NCBI GenBank assembly: GCA_945901855.1
Contig: CAMDLT010000011.1
Location: 1-64,000 of the forward strand
DNA length: 64,000 nucleotides
Source: Asaia bogorensis
Lineage (GTDB): Bacteria > Pseudomonadota > Alphaproteobacteria > CACIAM-22H2
Direction: 5' to 3'
Below, one piece after another: positions 42,814 through 51,741 of the stretch. Below the pieces are notes generated by a model. That model was not told the origin of the DNA. It did not search any database and worked only from the letters and a program-made list of their open reading frames with translations. The position numbers and the translations under genes were made by a program. Each line of letters opens with the position of its first letter. Within the stretch, counting starts at the first letter, position 1.

Positions 42814-44088
42814 ATGCTCGACCGGAATTTCATTCTCGCCCATCTTGCCGATGTCGCCGCCAATTGCCGCAATCGCGGGGTCGAGGTCGATCTCGAGCGC
42901 TTTGCCGCGATCGACGCCGAGCGCAAAAAGACCGACCAGGCCCTGCAAGACGCCCAGCGCGAAGCCAACGCGCTCGCCGCCGCCAAGGAACTCTCGGTCG
43001 ACCAGAAGCGCGAACAAGGCCGCGTGCTGCGCGACCGGCGCGAAACGCTGAAAGCGGCGCTCGAAACGCTACAGACCGAGACCGATGCGCTGCTGCTGCG
43101 CATCCCCAACATGACGCACCCCGCCTCGCCGACGGGTCGCGACGACAAGGACAACAAAGAGATCGACCGCAACGCGATCCCCGCCCCGTCCTTCGATTTC
43201 GTGCCGCGCGACCATGTGGCGCTGGGCGATCTGCTCGGCATCATCGATACCGAAGGCGGCAGTAAGGTCGCGGGCCCCGGTTTCTATTTCCTCAAGGGGG
43301 ACGGCGCGCGCCTCGAACTCGCGTTGCAGAATTTCGCGGTCGAATTTCTGGCCAAGCGCGGCTACGTGCCGCACATCACGCCCGATATGGCGCGCGATTC
43401 GATCCTGCAGGGGACGGGTTTCACGCCGCGCGGGGCCGAAACCAACACCTACCGCATCGAAGACCACGACATGTCGTTGATCGCGACGGCCGAGATCACC
43501 TTGTGCGGACTTTACCAGGACACGATCCTGGACGAAGCCGAGTTGCCGATCCGCATTGCGGGCGTCTCGCACTGTTTTCGCACCGAGCGCGCGGCGGGTC
43601 GCGCCACGCGCGGTCTCTATCGCGTGCACCAATTCACCAAGGTCGAAATGGTTGTGATCGCCACGCCCGAACAGTCCGAGGCCGTACACGCCGAACTGCT
43701 CGCCAACGAGCGCGCAATATTCGACGCGCTCGAACTGCCTTATCGCGTGCTCGACATTTGCACGGGCGATTTGGGCGGGGCGGCCTACCGCAAATACGAC
43801 CTCGAAGCCTGGATGCCGGGACGCGGGCAAGGCGGCGAATTCGGCGAAGTGACCAGCACGTCGAACTGCACCGACTACCAGGCGCGCCGCTTGAACATCC
43901 GCTATCGCAAAAGTCCGAAGGACAAGCCCATCTTCGCGCACACGCTGAACGGCACGGGCATCGCCCTGGGCCGCGCGATGGTCGCGATCTTGGAAAACAA
44001 CCAATTAGCCGACGGCAGCGTGCGCTTGCCGCACGTGCTGCAAAATTTTATGGGCCAGACGCATATCGTGCCGCGCAAAAAAGCATGA
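42814..44088 (+). CDS. serS: Seryl-tRNA synthetase, organellar-like type
   Basis: A 424-aa class II synthetase with the N-terminal coiled-coil arm (about residues 30-105) and the catalytic domain. Motif 2 reads HCFRTERAAGRATRGLYRVHQFTKVEM, and motif 3 HTLNGTGIALGRAMVAILEN. The Ser-binding TxE is TAEITLCGLYQD. The sequences TAEITL.G.Y.D.IL and VSHCFRTE are like plant-organelle and some bacterial SerRS, distinct from the E. coli type (FRSEAGSYGRDTRG). This may be a second SerRS. ATG 42814 is preferred over the track start. It is coupled by a 4-nt overlap to the dioxygenase gene. Confidence 0.92.
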   Translation: MLDRNFILAHLADVAANCRNRGVEVDLERFAAIDAERKKTDQALQDAQREANALAAAKELSVDQKREQGRVLRDRRETLKAALETLQTETDALLLRIPNMTHPASPTGRDDKDNKEIDRNAIPAPSFDFVPRDHVALGDLLGIIDTEGGSKVAGPGFYFLKGDGARLELALQNFAVEFLAKRGYVPHITPDMARDSILQGTGFTPRGAETNTYRIEDHDMSLIATAEITLCGLYQDTILDEAELPIRIAGVSHCFRTERAAGRATRGLYRVHQFTKVEMVVIATPEQSEAVHAELLANERAIFDALELPYRVLDICTGDLGGAAYRKYDLEAWMPGRGQGGEFGEVTSTSNCTDYQARRLNIRYRKSPKDKPIFAHTLNGTGIALGRAMVAILENNQLADGSVRLPHVLQNFMGQTHIVPRKKA

Positions 44089-44687
44089 GCGCGGCGCTGC
44101 GCAATTTTGTCGTCGCCGCGACCCAAGCGATGGGACCGGGCGGTCTGGACGAAGAAAGCGCGCATGCCAAACTTGGTCCCTTGCTGCGCCAACTGATCGC
44201 CACCGATGATTGGCTGCCAGCCGCCTTCGCTGAACCGGACCCCGTGCATTATCGCCAGTATCTGCTGCATTGCGATCCGCTTGAGCGGTTTTGCGTCGCA
44301 AGTTTTGTCTGGGGTCCGGGCCAGAAGACGCCGATCCACGACCATACGGTATGGGGCTTGATCGGGATTTTGCGCGGGGCCGAGCGCTGCACGTTTTACG
44401 AACGCGCCGCCAACGGCCTGCTTGTACCGAGCGGCGAAGAGACGCTCCAGCAAGGCCAGCTCAGCACGCTTGGACCTGCGAGCGGCGACATCCACGAAGT
44501 GGCCAACGCCTATGATACGCGCGTATCGATCGCGATCCATGTCTATGGCGCCAATATTGGCGCGGTTCAGCGCCACGTATTCGACCCGCACACGGGCGCC
44601 GCAAAAAACTTCGTCTCGGGCTATGCCGCCGCGATCGTGCCGAACTTGTGGGACCGGTCGGCAGAAATCCGCGCCGTACGGACGTGA
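44085..44687 (+). CDS. Cysteine dioxygenase family protein (thiol dioxygenase)
   Basis: A 200-aa cupin. The iron site is PIHDHTVWGLIGILRGAE (His-x-His) and a later His in ASGDIHEVANAYD. The VYGANIGAVQRHVFDP strand belongs to the CDO/3-mercaptopropionate dioxygenase fold. It oxidises cysteine or a related thiol to its sulfinate. Cys or MPA preference cannot be read here. It overlaps serS at the start (ATGA) and the MFS gene at the end (GTGA). Confidence 0.88.
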   Translation: MSAALRNFVVAATQAMGPGGLDEESAHAKLGPLLRQLIATDDWLPAAFAEPDPVHYRQYLLHCDPLERFCVASFVWGPGQKTPIHDHTVWGLIGILRGAERCTFYERAANGLLVPSGEETLQQGQLSTLGPASGDIHEVANAYDTRVSIAIHVYGANIGAVQRHVFDPHTGAAKNFVSGYAAAIVPNLWDRSAEIRAVRT

Positions 44688-45838
44688 CGTACAGCCCGGC
44701 CCTGATCGGCGTCTTGATGTGCACGATGGCCAGCGCCGTCGCATTGCGCGCGGTCGATCCGCTGCTGCCCGAACTGGCGCTTGAATTTGGCACGCTGCCG
44801 GGGGCCGTCGGCATCGTGATAACGGCCTATACAATCGCCTATGGCGGCGTGCAATTCGTATCGGGCCGCGTTGGCGACCGCTGGGGCAAGCCGCAGACCA
44901 TCGCGCTTGCGGCCCTGCTGGCCGCGATCGCGACGTTCGCATGCGCGTTTGCGCCCTCGCTCGATCTGTTGCTTGTGCTGCGCGTATTTGCCGGCGCTTG
45001 TGCGGGCGGCATCATTCCGCTGGGCATTGCCTATATCGGCGATTCGGTTGCCTACGAAAAGCGCCAGCAAGCTTTGACCAATCTGTCGTCGATGCAGATT
45101 ATCGGCACGATGGCGGGCCAGGTCGGCGGCGGTTTGGTCGGGGCGAGCCTTGGTTGGCACGGCGTTTTTCTTGTCTTGGCGGCGCTGTTTGCGGTCGGCG
45201 GCCTTGCGTTGGCAACGATCCTGCGCCGCTTGCCGGCAGCTCCGTGCAATGCGCATGCAGCGCCGCTGGGCTACGGGTGGGTCTTGAGCCCGCGCGCGGG
45301 TATGGTGCTGACGAGCGTGATGCTCGAAGGATTTTTCTTTTATGGCAGTCTCGCGTTTGTCGCCACGCACCTGCAAACGCGCTTTGCGCTCGATCTTGCC
45401 AGTGCCGCCGCCGTTCTGCTCGCTTTCGGGGTCGGCGGTCTGCTGTTCTCGCTGAGCTTTTCAAGGGTCATGGCGAAGTTGGCGCGCGGGCGCGTACCTC
45501 TGTTGGGGGCGGCAGCGCTTGGCATCGGCTTCGCGCTGCTGGCCATCGCGCCCGCGCCGCATTTTGTGTTGCCCGTTTTGGCCTTGTTGGGATGGGGATT
45601 CTTTGCGCTGCATTCCTGGTTGCAGACGGAAGCCACGCAGATGCTTCCCCAAGCGCGCGGCCATGGCGTTGCGACCTTCGCGGCCGTGTTTTTTGCAGGA
45701 CAGGCTGCGGGCGTTGCGGCAGGCGGGGCGGTCTTCGACCAGTTCGGCGGCGCGCCGCTGTTTCTTGCGAGTGCAGCATGCCTTCTGGCGCTGGGCACGC
45801 GCTTTGCGCGCGCCCTTGCGCGCGACTACGCCAGATAG
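44684..45838 (+). CDS. MFS transporter
   Basis: A 384-aa transporter with twelve hydrophobic segments and the MFS loop motif [16 protein letters not shown] between TM2 and TM3. It starts with GTG at 44684, overlapping the dioxygenase stop by 4 nt, so it belongs to the serS-CDO operon. It resembles drug or sugar-efflux MFS proteins (AraJ/DHA1-like). A role in exporting sulfinates, or an amino acid analogue, is inference from position. It ends within the 3' end of the convergent isomerase gene. Confidence 0.9.
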   Translation: MTYSPALIGVLMCTMASAVALRAVDPLLPELALEFGTLPGAVGIVITAYTIAYGGVQFVSGRVGDRWGKPQTIALAALLAAIATFACAFAPSLDLLLVLRVFAGACAGGIIPLGIAYIGDSVAYEKRQQALTNLSSMQIIGTMAGQVGGGLVGASLGWHGVFLVLAALFAVGGLALATILRRLPAAPCNAHAAPLGYGWVLSPRAGMVLTSVMLEGFFFYGSLAFVATHLQTRFALDLASAAAVLLAFGVGGLLFSLSFSRVMAKLARGRVPLLGAAALGIGFALLAIAPAPHFVLPVLALLGWGFFALHSWLQTEATQMLPQARGHGVATFAAVFFAGQAAGVAAGGAVFDQFGGAPLFLASAACLLALGTRFARALARDYAR

Positions 45839-46593
45839 GGCTTGAGCCAGCCAAGACCTGCGGTTGTCGTCGTGCGCGGGCGGTATTCGCAGCCGATATG
45901 GCCGCGATAGCCAAGCCGGTCGATCAGCGCGAACAAATACGGGAAATTGAGCTCGCCTTCGCTGGGTTCGTGCCGATCGGGCACGCCCGCGACCTGCATG
46001 TGCGAGACGCCCGCGAGATGTTGCTCGATCTTGCGCGCAACGTCGCCTTCGACGATCTGGCAATGGTAGAGATCCATCTGCACGCCCAGATTCGCAGCGC
46101 CAACGGCTGTGCAGATCGCGTGCGCTTCGTCCTGGCGATTGAGGAAATAGCCGGGAATGTCGCGCGTGTTGATCGGCTCGATCGCAAGATCGACGCCGCT
46201 TGCGGCGGCCACGGGTGCCGCGCGACGCAGATTGGCAAGGTAGGTCGCGAAATCGGCGCCATCTTCGACGCGTCCGGCCATCGCATGCACGCGCGGGCAG
46301 CGCAAGATTTTTGCGTAGTCGAGCGCCTTGGCGAGCGCCGCATCGAACTCGGACTCGCGGCCCTGCAACGCTGCCAATCCGCGTTCGCCGCGCGCCCAAT
46401 CGCCGGGCGGCAAATTGAACAAAACGATCTCGACGCCGGCTGCCTTGGCAGTTTTTGCGACGCGCTCGGCCGATTCCTCGTACGGGAACAGGAACTCGAC
46501 CGCGCGAAACCCGTCGGCCGCTGCCGCTGCAAATCGGTCGAGGAAGGTGTGTTCCCCGTAAAGAAACGACAGATTGGCTGCAAAACGCGGCAT
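45826..46593 (-). CDS. hyi: Hydroxypyruvate isomerase / OtnI family protein
   Basis: A 255-aa TIM barrel of the xylose-isomerase-like superfamily: [39 protein letters not shown]. Metal ligands are visible in [14 protein letters not shown] (Glu), [10 protein letters not shown] (Asp), [13 protein letters not shown] and IGCEYRP. It interconverts hydroxypyruvate and tartronate semialdehyde, or acts as 2-oxo-tetronate isomerase. It is followed by the Bcr/CflA transporter gene upstream by 3 nt. Confidence 0.93.
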   Translation of the reverse strand: MPRFAANLSFLYGEHTFLDRFAAAAADGFRAVEFLFPYEESAERVAKTAKAAGVEIVLFNLPPGDWARGERGLAALQGRESEFDAALAKALDYAKILRCPRVHAMAGRVEDGADFATYLANLRRAAPVAAASGVDLAIEPINTRDIPGYFLNRQDEAHAICTAVGAANLGVQMDLYHCQIVEGDVARKIEQHLAGVSHMQVAGVPDRHEPSEGELNFPYLFALIDRLGYRGHIGCEYRPRTTTTAGLGWLKPYLA

Positions 46594-46596
46594 AGG

Positions 46597-47820
46597 CTAT
46601 GCCCCCGCCGGGCGTTTGCCGACCAGCCACGCATGCGCGCCAAACCCGAGCGTCGCCATGGCCAGCATCGTCGCGCACATGGGCAGGGGCGTGCCGTCGG
46701 CAAACACGGCAACGATCAGGCCCGCAACCGCGCCCATCGCAAACTGCGTGAAGCCCGCTAGTGCGGAGGCGGCACCGGCGATCTGCGGATGGTCGGCAAG
46801 CGCGCCCGCCATCGCGTTCGAACCGATCAAGCCCATGCAAGACAGCATCAAGACAATGGCCACAACGATGCCCGCAAGGCCGAATGCGCCGCTGGCGCCG
46901 ATCGCCAGCAGCCCCAGGCCAAGCACGACCGATGCTACCAAGCCGATGCGCAGGGCCGCGTCGCTGCCCATGCTGCGCACGAGGCGCACGTTCAAATAGT
47001 TGGAACCCATCATGCCGATCACATTGAGGCCGAACAGAAAGCCGTACGTCTCGGGCGATACGCCGAAGAGCTCGATATAGACGAACGGCGTGCCCGAGAT
47101 ATAGGCGAACATCGCGCCGAACACGCCCGCCCCCCCCAGCACGTAGCCGATATAGCGCCGATCGCGCAGCAACCGCAGATATGCTCCGACGACCGAAGCC
47201 ATGTCGCCGGGGCGACGGCGATCGGTTGGCAAGGTTTCGGGGCCGCGCAGCAACGGCACCCCGGCAGCAAGGCCAAGCAAGCCAAGCACCACGAAAATTG
47301 CACGCCAATCGAAAAAAGCCAGCATCTGGCTGCCGAGGATCGGGGCGAGCATGGGAGCGGCGCCCATCACGAGCATCATCATCGACATGACGGTCGCGCT
47401 GCGGTCGCGGTCGAACACGTCGCGCACCATGGCGCGCGCCAAGACGGGCGCCGCCGAGGCGCCCAATGCCTGCACCACGCGCCAAGCCGCCAGTTCCATC
47501 GCATCGCGCGCAAACACGCAGCCAAAACTACCAACCGCAAACAATAGGATCCCCAGCAGGGTGGGCCCACGTCGCCCGAACCGATCGCCGATCGGCCCCC
47601 ACGCCAACTGCCCGAACGCAAAGGCGAGGAAAAAACCCGAAAGCGAAAGCTGGATCTGGTCCTGGGTTGCATCGAACGCGCGCGCGATCGTCGGCAAGGC
47701 GGGCAGATACATGTCGACGGCACTGGGTGTAATCGCCATCAGTGCGCCCAGCATAAAGACAAAACCGATATCGCCGCGCCAACCCGCCGGGCGCGGCCCG
47801 CCTTTCAAAGCATCGAACAC
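46597..47820 (-). CDS. Bcr/CflA family multidrug efflux MFS transporter
   Basis: A 407-aa protein with twelve membrane segments. The DHA1 features are VDMYLPALPTIARAF, GQLAWGPIGDRFGRRGPTLLG, RVVQALGASAAPVLARAMVRDVFDRD and APILGSQML. It exports drugs or similar compounds by proton antiport. GTG at 47820 is chosen because GGGGGA lies 6 nt upstream; the track start at 48192 is a shadow. It is the first gene of a pair with hyi. Confidence 0.92.
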   Translation of the reverse strand: MFDALKGGPRPAGWRGDIGFVFMLGALMAITPSAVDMYLPALPTIARAFDATQDQIQLSLSGFFLAFAFGQLAWGPIGDRFGRRGPTLLGILLFAVGSFGCVFARDAMELAAWRVVQALGASAAPVLARAMVRDVFDRDRSATVMSMMMLVMGAAPMLAPILGSQMLAFFDWRAIFVVLGLLGLAAGVPLLRGPETLPTDRRRPGDMASVVGAYLRLLRDRRYIGYVLGGAGVFGAMFAYISGTPFVYIELFGVSPETYGFLFGLNVIGMMGSNYLNVRLVRSMGSDAALRIGLVASVVLGLGLLAIGASGAFGLAGIVVAIVLMLSCMGLIGSNAMAGALADHPQIAGAASALAGFTQFAMGAVAGLIVAVFADGTPLPMCATMLAMATLGFGAHAWLVGKRPAGA

Positions 47821-47912
47821 AAACAATCCCCCTTCGCGCTCAACGCGCCCTTTGGGTATAGGCCCGCAATTTGCGGCAGACAAGGATTGCAGCCTGTCGC
47901 ATAGTACGTGCC

Positions 47913-48572
47913 ATGCGCTATGCCGTCTATTTTGTTCCCGCCGCAAACGATCCGCTGTGGTCGTTTGGCACGCAGTGGCTGGGCCGCGATCCCGAAACTG
48001 GGGTTGCCTATCCGCAAGACGCCCACCAAGCCGCGACCACGAAGGAGCCGCGCCGCTACGGGTTCCACGCGACGCTGAAACCGCCTTTTGCGCTGGCCGA
48101 CGGGCAGACCGCCGAAACCTTGTTCGCGGCGGCCGAAACATTCGCGCGCGCGCACCGGTCGTTCGATGTGGCGCGGATGAAAGTTGCGGCACTCGGCCGT
48201 TTTTTGGCGGCGGTCCCGGCGGTCGAAGCGCCCGGCTTGCACGCGCTTGCCGACGCGTGCGTGCGCGATTTCGACCGCTTCCGCGCGCCCAGCGACGCGG
48301 CCGATCTCGCCAAGCGGCGTCAAACGAAGCTCACGGCACGCCAGGACGAATATCTGGTGCGCTGGGGCTATCCGTATGTGTTCGACGAATTTCGTTTTCA
48401 TCTGACGCTGACCGGGCCGCTCGATCCAGCCACGCTTGCCCAAACGCAAAGCTTGCTGGAGTCGCCCGTCCTCGAAGCGCCATTAGCCGTGCGCGAGATC
48501 GCGATTTTCGAGGAGCCTGCAGCCGGCGCGCCGTTCGCGCTCAAGCGTCGCTTTTTGCTCGGATCGTCTTGA
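47913..48572 (+). CDS. DUF1045 phosphonate-operon protein, 2H-phosphoesterase-like
   Basis: A 219-aa protein with two His-x-Thr motifs, YGFHATLKPPF (near residue 50) and FRFHLTLTGPLD (near residue 165). This is the pattern of the 2H phosphoesterase superfamily. DUF1045 members are commonly found in phosphonate operons. Here it is convergent with phnN, and the two ends overlap by 32 nt. The known cyclic phosphodiesterase PhnP is missing from this cluster, so it may open 5-phosphoribosyl-1,2-cyclic phosphate; that is inference. ATG 47913 is used. Confidence 0.85.
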   Translation: MRYAVYFVPAANDPLWSFGTQWLGRDPETGVAYPQDAHQAATTKEPRRYGFHATLKPPFALADGQTAETLFAAAETFARAHRSFDVARMKVAALGRFLAAVPAVEAPGLHALADACVRDFDRFRAPSDAADLAKRRQTKLTARQDEYLVRWGYPYVFDEFRFHLTLTGPLDPATLAQTQSLLESPVLEAPLAVREIAIFEEPAAGAPFALKRRFLLGSS

Positions 48573-49101
48573 GGGCGTCGACAAACGCCGCCACCGCATC
48601 GGCGAGCGCACCGCTATTGTCGATATGGATGGCGCCCGGAATGTCGCCTTCGAGCGCTGCGCCACGCGCCAGACGCGCCTCGATTTCGGCCGCCGGTTCG
48701 CGCCCGCGCGCGGCAAGACGTGTCGCCAGCACCGCGTGCGTCGCGTCGATCAGCACCGGGATTGCGCCGACTTTGCCCGGATCACCGGCCGCAAAATGCG
48801 CGCGGCTGCCGGAGACGACGACCGTCAATCCGGCCGTACGCCACAATTCGATCTCGCGGCCGATCGCGTAGTCCACGTCGCGCGCGCGCCAGTCGAACGC
48901 GAATAGGTTGGCAGCTTTGCGTTCAGCGAACGCCGCACGCGACAGCGGCACAAAAATCTCGTCGTCTGGTACCAGCGGACGCGTAATGTAGCGGTTGGCG
49001 AACGCAAAACCGTGCCCTTCGAGAATCTCGCGCGCCGCCCGCAGCAGCGTATCTTTGCCCGCCCCCGAAGGCCCCATTGTGTAGATGAGCGCGCCCGTCA
49101 A
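48541..49101 (-). CDS. phnN: Ribose 1,5-bisphosphokinase PhnN
   Basis: A 186-aa P-loop kinase of the guanylate-kinase fold: Walker A MGPSGAGKDTLLRAA, the RYITRPLVPDDE segment and the SRAAF lid. It makes PRPP from ribose 1,5-bisphosphate, the last step of C-P lyase. The track ORF starts at 49134, but known PhnN proteins begin about ten residues before the P-loop. TTG 49101 overlaps the phnM stop (TTGA), matching the coupling seen between the other phn genes. Confidence 0.93.
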   Translation of the reverse strand: MTGALIYTMGPSGAGKDTLLRAAREILEGHGFAFANRYITRPLVPDDEIFVPLSRAAFAERKAANLFAFDWRARDVDYAIGREIELWRTAGLTVVVSGSRAHFAAGDPGKVGAIPVLIDATHAVLATRLAARGREPAAEIEARLARGAALEGDIPGAIHIDNSGALADAVAAFVDALKTIRAKSDA

Positions 49102-50252
49102 ACCACGCGGCGCCCTTCGCGCCAAGTCTCGCAAATCTGCGCGATATCGCCCGAGATGCGCGCGCGCACCAGATCGGCCCGCAAGCCTGGCGCAATCTCG
49201 CCGCGATCGACAAGCCCAACGGATCGCGCAGGGTTAAGGCTGATCATGCGGATGGCGCCCGCCATATCAATGCCGATTCCGGCACCGGCGAGTTTCAATG
49301 CTGCAGGCAGAATGCTGGCGGGCACGTAATCGGACGATACGATGTCGACATGGCCGTTGCGCGCGAGATCGATCGCCGCAACATTGCCCGAATGCGACCC
49401 GCCGAGCACCAGATTGGGCCCGCCGATCAGCACGGCCAAGCCCGCTTCGTGCGATGCGGCAGCGGCTTGCGGCGTCGTCGGGAACTCGGCGATTTTCATT
49501 CCGTCGCGAATGGCCTCCTCGACATGCGGGATCGTCGCATCGTCGTGGCTGGCAAGGGCGATGCCCTTGCGCTGCGCGTGCGCGACCAGCACGCGGCGGT
49601 TTTCGACCGCGTAGGCGTCGTGCATGCGATGGCGCTCGGCGACAAACTCGCGAAAAGCTTCGTCGGTCATCGCGTATTTTTTGGTGTAATAGAGCCGGAG
49701 TTTGCTTTCGTCGATGAATTGGCGCTGGCCGGGCGTGTGATCCATGATCGATGCCAGCCGCACCTCGGGAAACTCCATCATGCGCACCGCGAGCGCTTCG
49801 ACGTTCGGATACGTCACTTCGCAGCGCACATGAATAAGGTGTTCGGCGCGCAACGCCCCTGCATCGGCCGTCGCGATGAGGGCCGCGTGCATGCGTTCGA
49901 GGTTTTCCACACGGTCGCTGCGCTCGAACACGTCGCCGAGCCCCACCGCGTCGAACACCGTGACGATGCCCGCCGCAGCGATCTGCGCGTCGTGCGCGAT
50001 CACCGCTTGCTCGGCCGGCCAGCGCACTCCGGGGCGCGGCCCCATGTGTTTTTCCAGATTGTCGGTGTGCAGTTCGACAAAACCGGGCAACAGCCAGTCG
50101 CCGTCGAGATCGGTGCCCGACTTGCTGCCGTTTGGGTCGATGTCGGCGATTTTCCCGTCGCGTACCTGGACGCTCGCGTTTTCGAGCACGCGGTCGCGCA
50201 GCACGACGCGCGCGTTGCGGAAGATCGTTTCGCCCGTCGATTCGTGCGTCAT
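49098..50252 (-). CDS. phnM: Alpha-D-ribose 1-methylphosphonate 5-triphosphate diphosphatase PhnM
   Basis: A 384-aa amidohydrolase-family enzyme. It has the metal motif GFVELHTDNLEKHMGPRPG, HDAQIAAAGIVTVFDAVGLG, the HVRCEV and SIMDHTPGQ segments, and LASHDDAT near the end. It removes pyrophosphate from the triphosphate made by PhnI (with G, H, L). ATG 50252 overlaps phnL by 4 nt. Confidence 0.96.
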   Translation of the reverse strand: MTHESTGETIFRNARVVLRDRVLENASVQVRDGKIADIDPNGSKSGTDLDGDWLLPGFVELHTDNLEKHMGPRPGVRWPAEQAVIAHDAQIAAAGIVTVFDAVGLGDVFERSDRVENLERMHAALIATADAGALRAEHLIHVRCEVTYPNVEALAVRMMEFPEVRLASIMDHTPGQRQFIDESKLRLYYTKKYAMTDEAFREFVAERHRMHDAYAVENRRVLVAHAQRKGIALASHDDATIPHVEEAIRDGMKIAEFPTTPQAAAASHEAGLAVLIGGPNLVLGGSHSGNVAAIDLARNGHVDIVSSDYVPASILPAALKLAGAGIGIDMAGAIRMISLNPARSVGLVDRGEIAPGLRADLVRARISGDIAQICETWREGRRVV

Positions 50253-50959
50253 GCGGCAATCCTTGCGGGTTCGACATGCAGCGTGCGGGTACCGACCGCG
50301 TCCGCCATATCGTGATCGTGGAACACGCCAAGCACGGCGGCACCGCGCGCTTTGGCGCCGTCGATAAGCGCAGCGACCCGGCGCCGATTTTCGGCATCGA
50401 GCGCCGAAGTCGGCTCGTCGAGCAGCATCACCGGATATTCGACTGCAAAGCCGCGCGCAAGATTGACGCGCTGCTGCTCGCCACCCGAAAACGTGGCGGG
50501 CGGCAGGTCCCACATGCGCTCGGAAATGCCAAGCGACGCGAGCAGCGCGCCGGCGCGTTCGCTGGCACGGTTTTCGTCCCAGCCGATGCGGCGCAGCGGC
50601 TCGGCGACCACGTCGCGCGCACCGACGCGCGGAATTGCGCGCAAGAACTGGCTCACATAGCCAAACACGCGGCGGCGCAGATCGAGGATCGTGCGGTGGT
50701 TGGCCCCGACGATCTGGACTTCGCGGGCGCCGTCGTCCAGCAAAATCGAGCCCGCGTCGGCAAGATAGTTTCCGTAGACGCAGCGCAGCAGCGTGGATTT
50801 GCCCGCCCCCGAGGGGCCTGCGAGCACAAGGCACTCGCCCGCAAACGCGTCGAGCGAGACTCCGGACAGGACCGGCAGCTCGATGCCGCTGCGATTGTGC
50901 AGCGTGAAGCTCTTGTGCAAGTCGCGCACGGCGAGAAGTTTGGTTTCAGTCGCGTTCAT
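50249..50959 (-). CDS. phnL: C-P lyase ABC protein PhnL
   Basis: A 236-aa ABC-type ATPase with Walker A AGPSGAGKSTLL, Q-loop YVSQFLRAIPRV, signature FSGGEQQRVNLARGFA and Walker B VMLLDEPTSALD. PhnL is required with PhnG, H and I in vitro for attaching the phosphonate to ATP-derived ribose. ATG 50959 overlaps the phnK stop. Confidence 0.95.
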   Translation of the reverse strand: MNATETKLLAVRDLHKSFTLHNRSGIELPVLSGVSLDAFAGECLVLAGPSGAGKSTLLRCVYGNYLADAGSILLDDGAREVQIVGANHRTILDLRRRVFGYVSQFLRAIPRVGARDVVAEPLRRIGWDENRASERAGALLASLGISERMWDLPPATFSGGEQQRVNLARGFAVEYPVMLLDEPTSALDAENRRRVAALIDGAKARGAAVLGVFHDHDMADAVGTRTLHVEPARIAA

Positions 50960-51741
50960 ATCTGCAGCACCGAAGAAACGAGCAATTGGGCATAGGCGCT
51001 TTGCGGATCGTCGAGCACTTGGTCGACGAGCCCGAGTTCGATCGCTTTGCCGTCTTTCATGACCAGCAAGCGGTCGGCGAGCGACCGCGCGACGGCCAGA
51101 TCGTGTGTCACGAGCACGGCCGCAAGCCCCAGATCGCGCACGAGCACGCGCAGCATATCGAGCAAACGCGCTTGCACCGACACGTCGAGCCCACCGGTCG
51201 GCTCGTCCATGAAAACTAGGCGCGGCTTGGTCACGAGATTGCGCGCGATTTGCAGACGCTGCTGCATACCGCCCGAAAATTGCGACGGCCGATCGTCGAT
51301 GCGCGCCTGCGAGATCTCCAGCCGTTCGAGCCAATCGCTCGCTTCGGCGCGGATGTTGCCGTAGTGCCGCGCTCCCAGGGCCATCAAGCGCTCGCCCACA
51401 TTCGCGCCCGCCGACACGCCGAAACGCAAGCCGTCGCGCGGGTTCTGGTGGACAAGCCCCCATTCGGTGCGCTGCAAGCGCTTCAGCACCGTCTCGTCGC
51501 ACGCGGCGATGTCGATCTCGCGGCCGTCCGCGCGGCGATAGAAGGCGCTGCCACCGTCGATTGGCATCTGGCCCGACAGGCATTTGAGCAGACTGGTTTT
51601 GCCCGCCCCCGACTCGCCGACGACGGCCAGCACTTCGCCCGGCCAAAGATCGAACGCAATGTCGTCGCACACGGCGCGGCGGCCAAAAAATTTGCGCAAG
51701 CCTTCGACGCGCAAGATCGGCTGGTCGTCCAAGCTGCTCAT
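50956..51741 (-). CDS. phnK: C-P lyase ABC protein PhnK
   Basis: A 261-aa ATPase close to peptide-transport ATPases: Walker A GESGAGKTSLLKC, HQNPRDGLRFGVSAGANVGERLMA, signature FSGGMQQRLQIARNLV and Walker B LVFMDEPTGGLD. PhnK binds the PhnGHIJ core complex near PhnJ. The start overlaps the phnJ stop by 4 nt. Confidence 0.95.
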   Translation of the reverse strand: MSSLDDQPILRVEGLRKFFGRRAVCDDIAFDLWPGEVLAVVGESGAGKTSLLKCLSGQMPIDGGSAFYRRADGREIDIAACDETVLKRLQRTEWGLVHQNPRDGLRFGVSAGANVGERLMALGARHYGNIRAEASDWLERLEISQARIDDRPSQFSGGMQQRLQIARNLVTKPRLVFMDEPTGGLDVSVQARLLDMLRVLVRDLGLAAVLVTHDLAVARSLADRLLVMKDGKAIELGLVDQVLDDPQSAYAQLLVSSVLQI

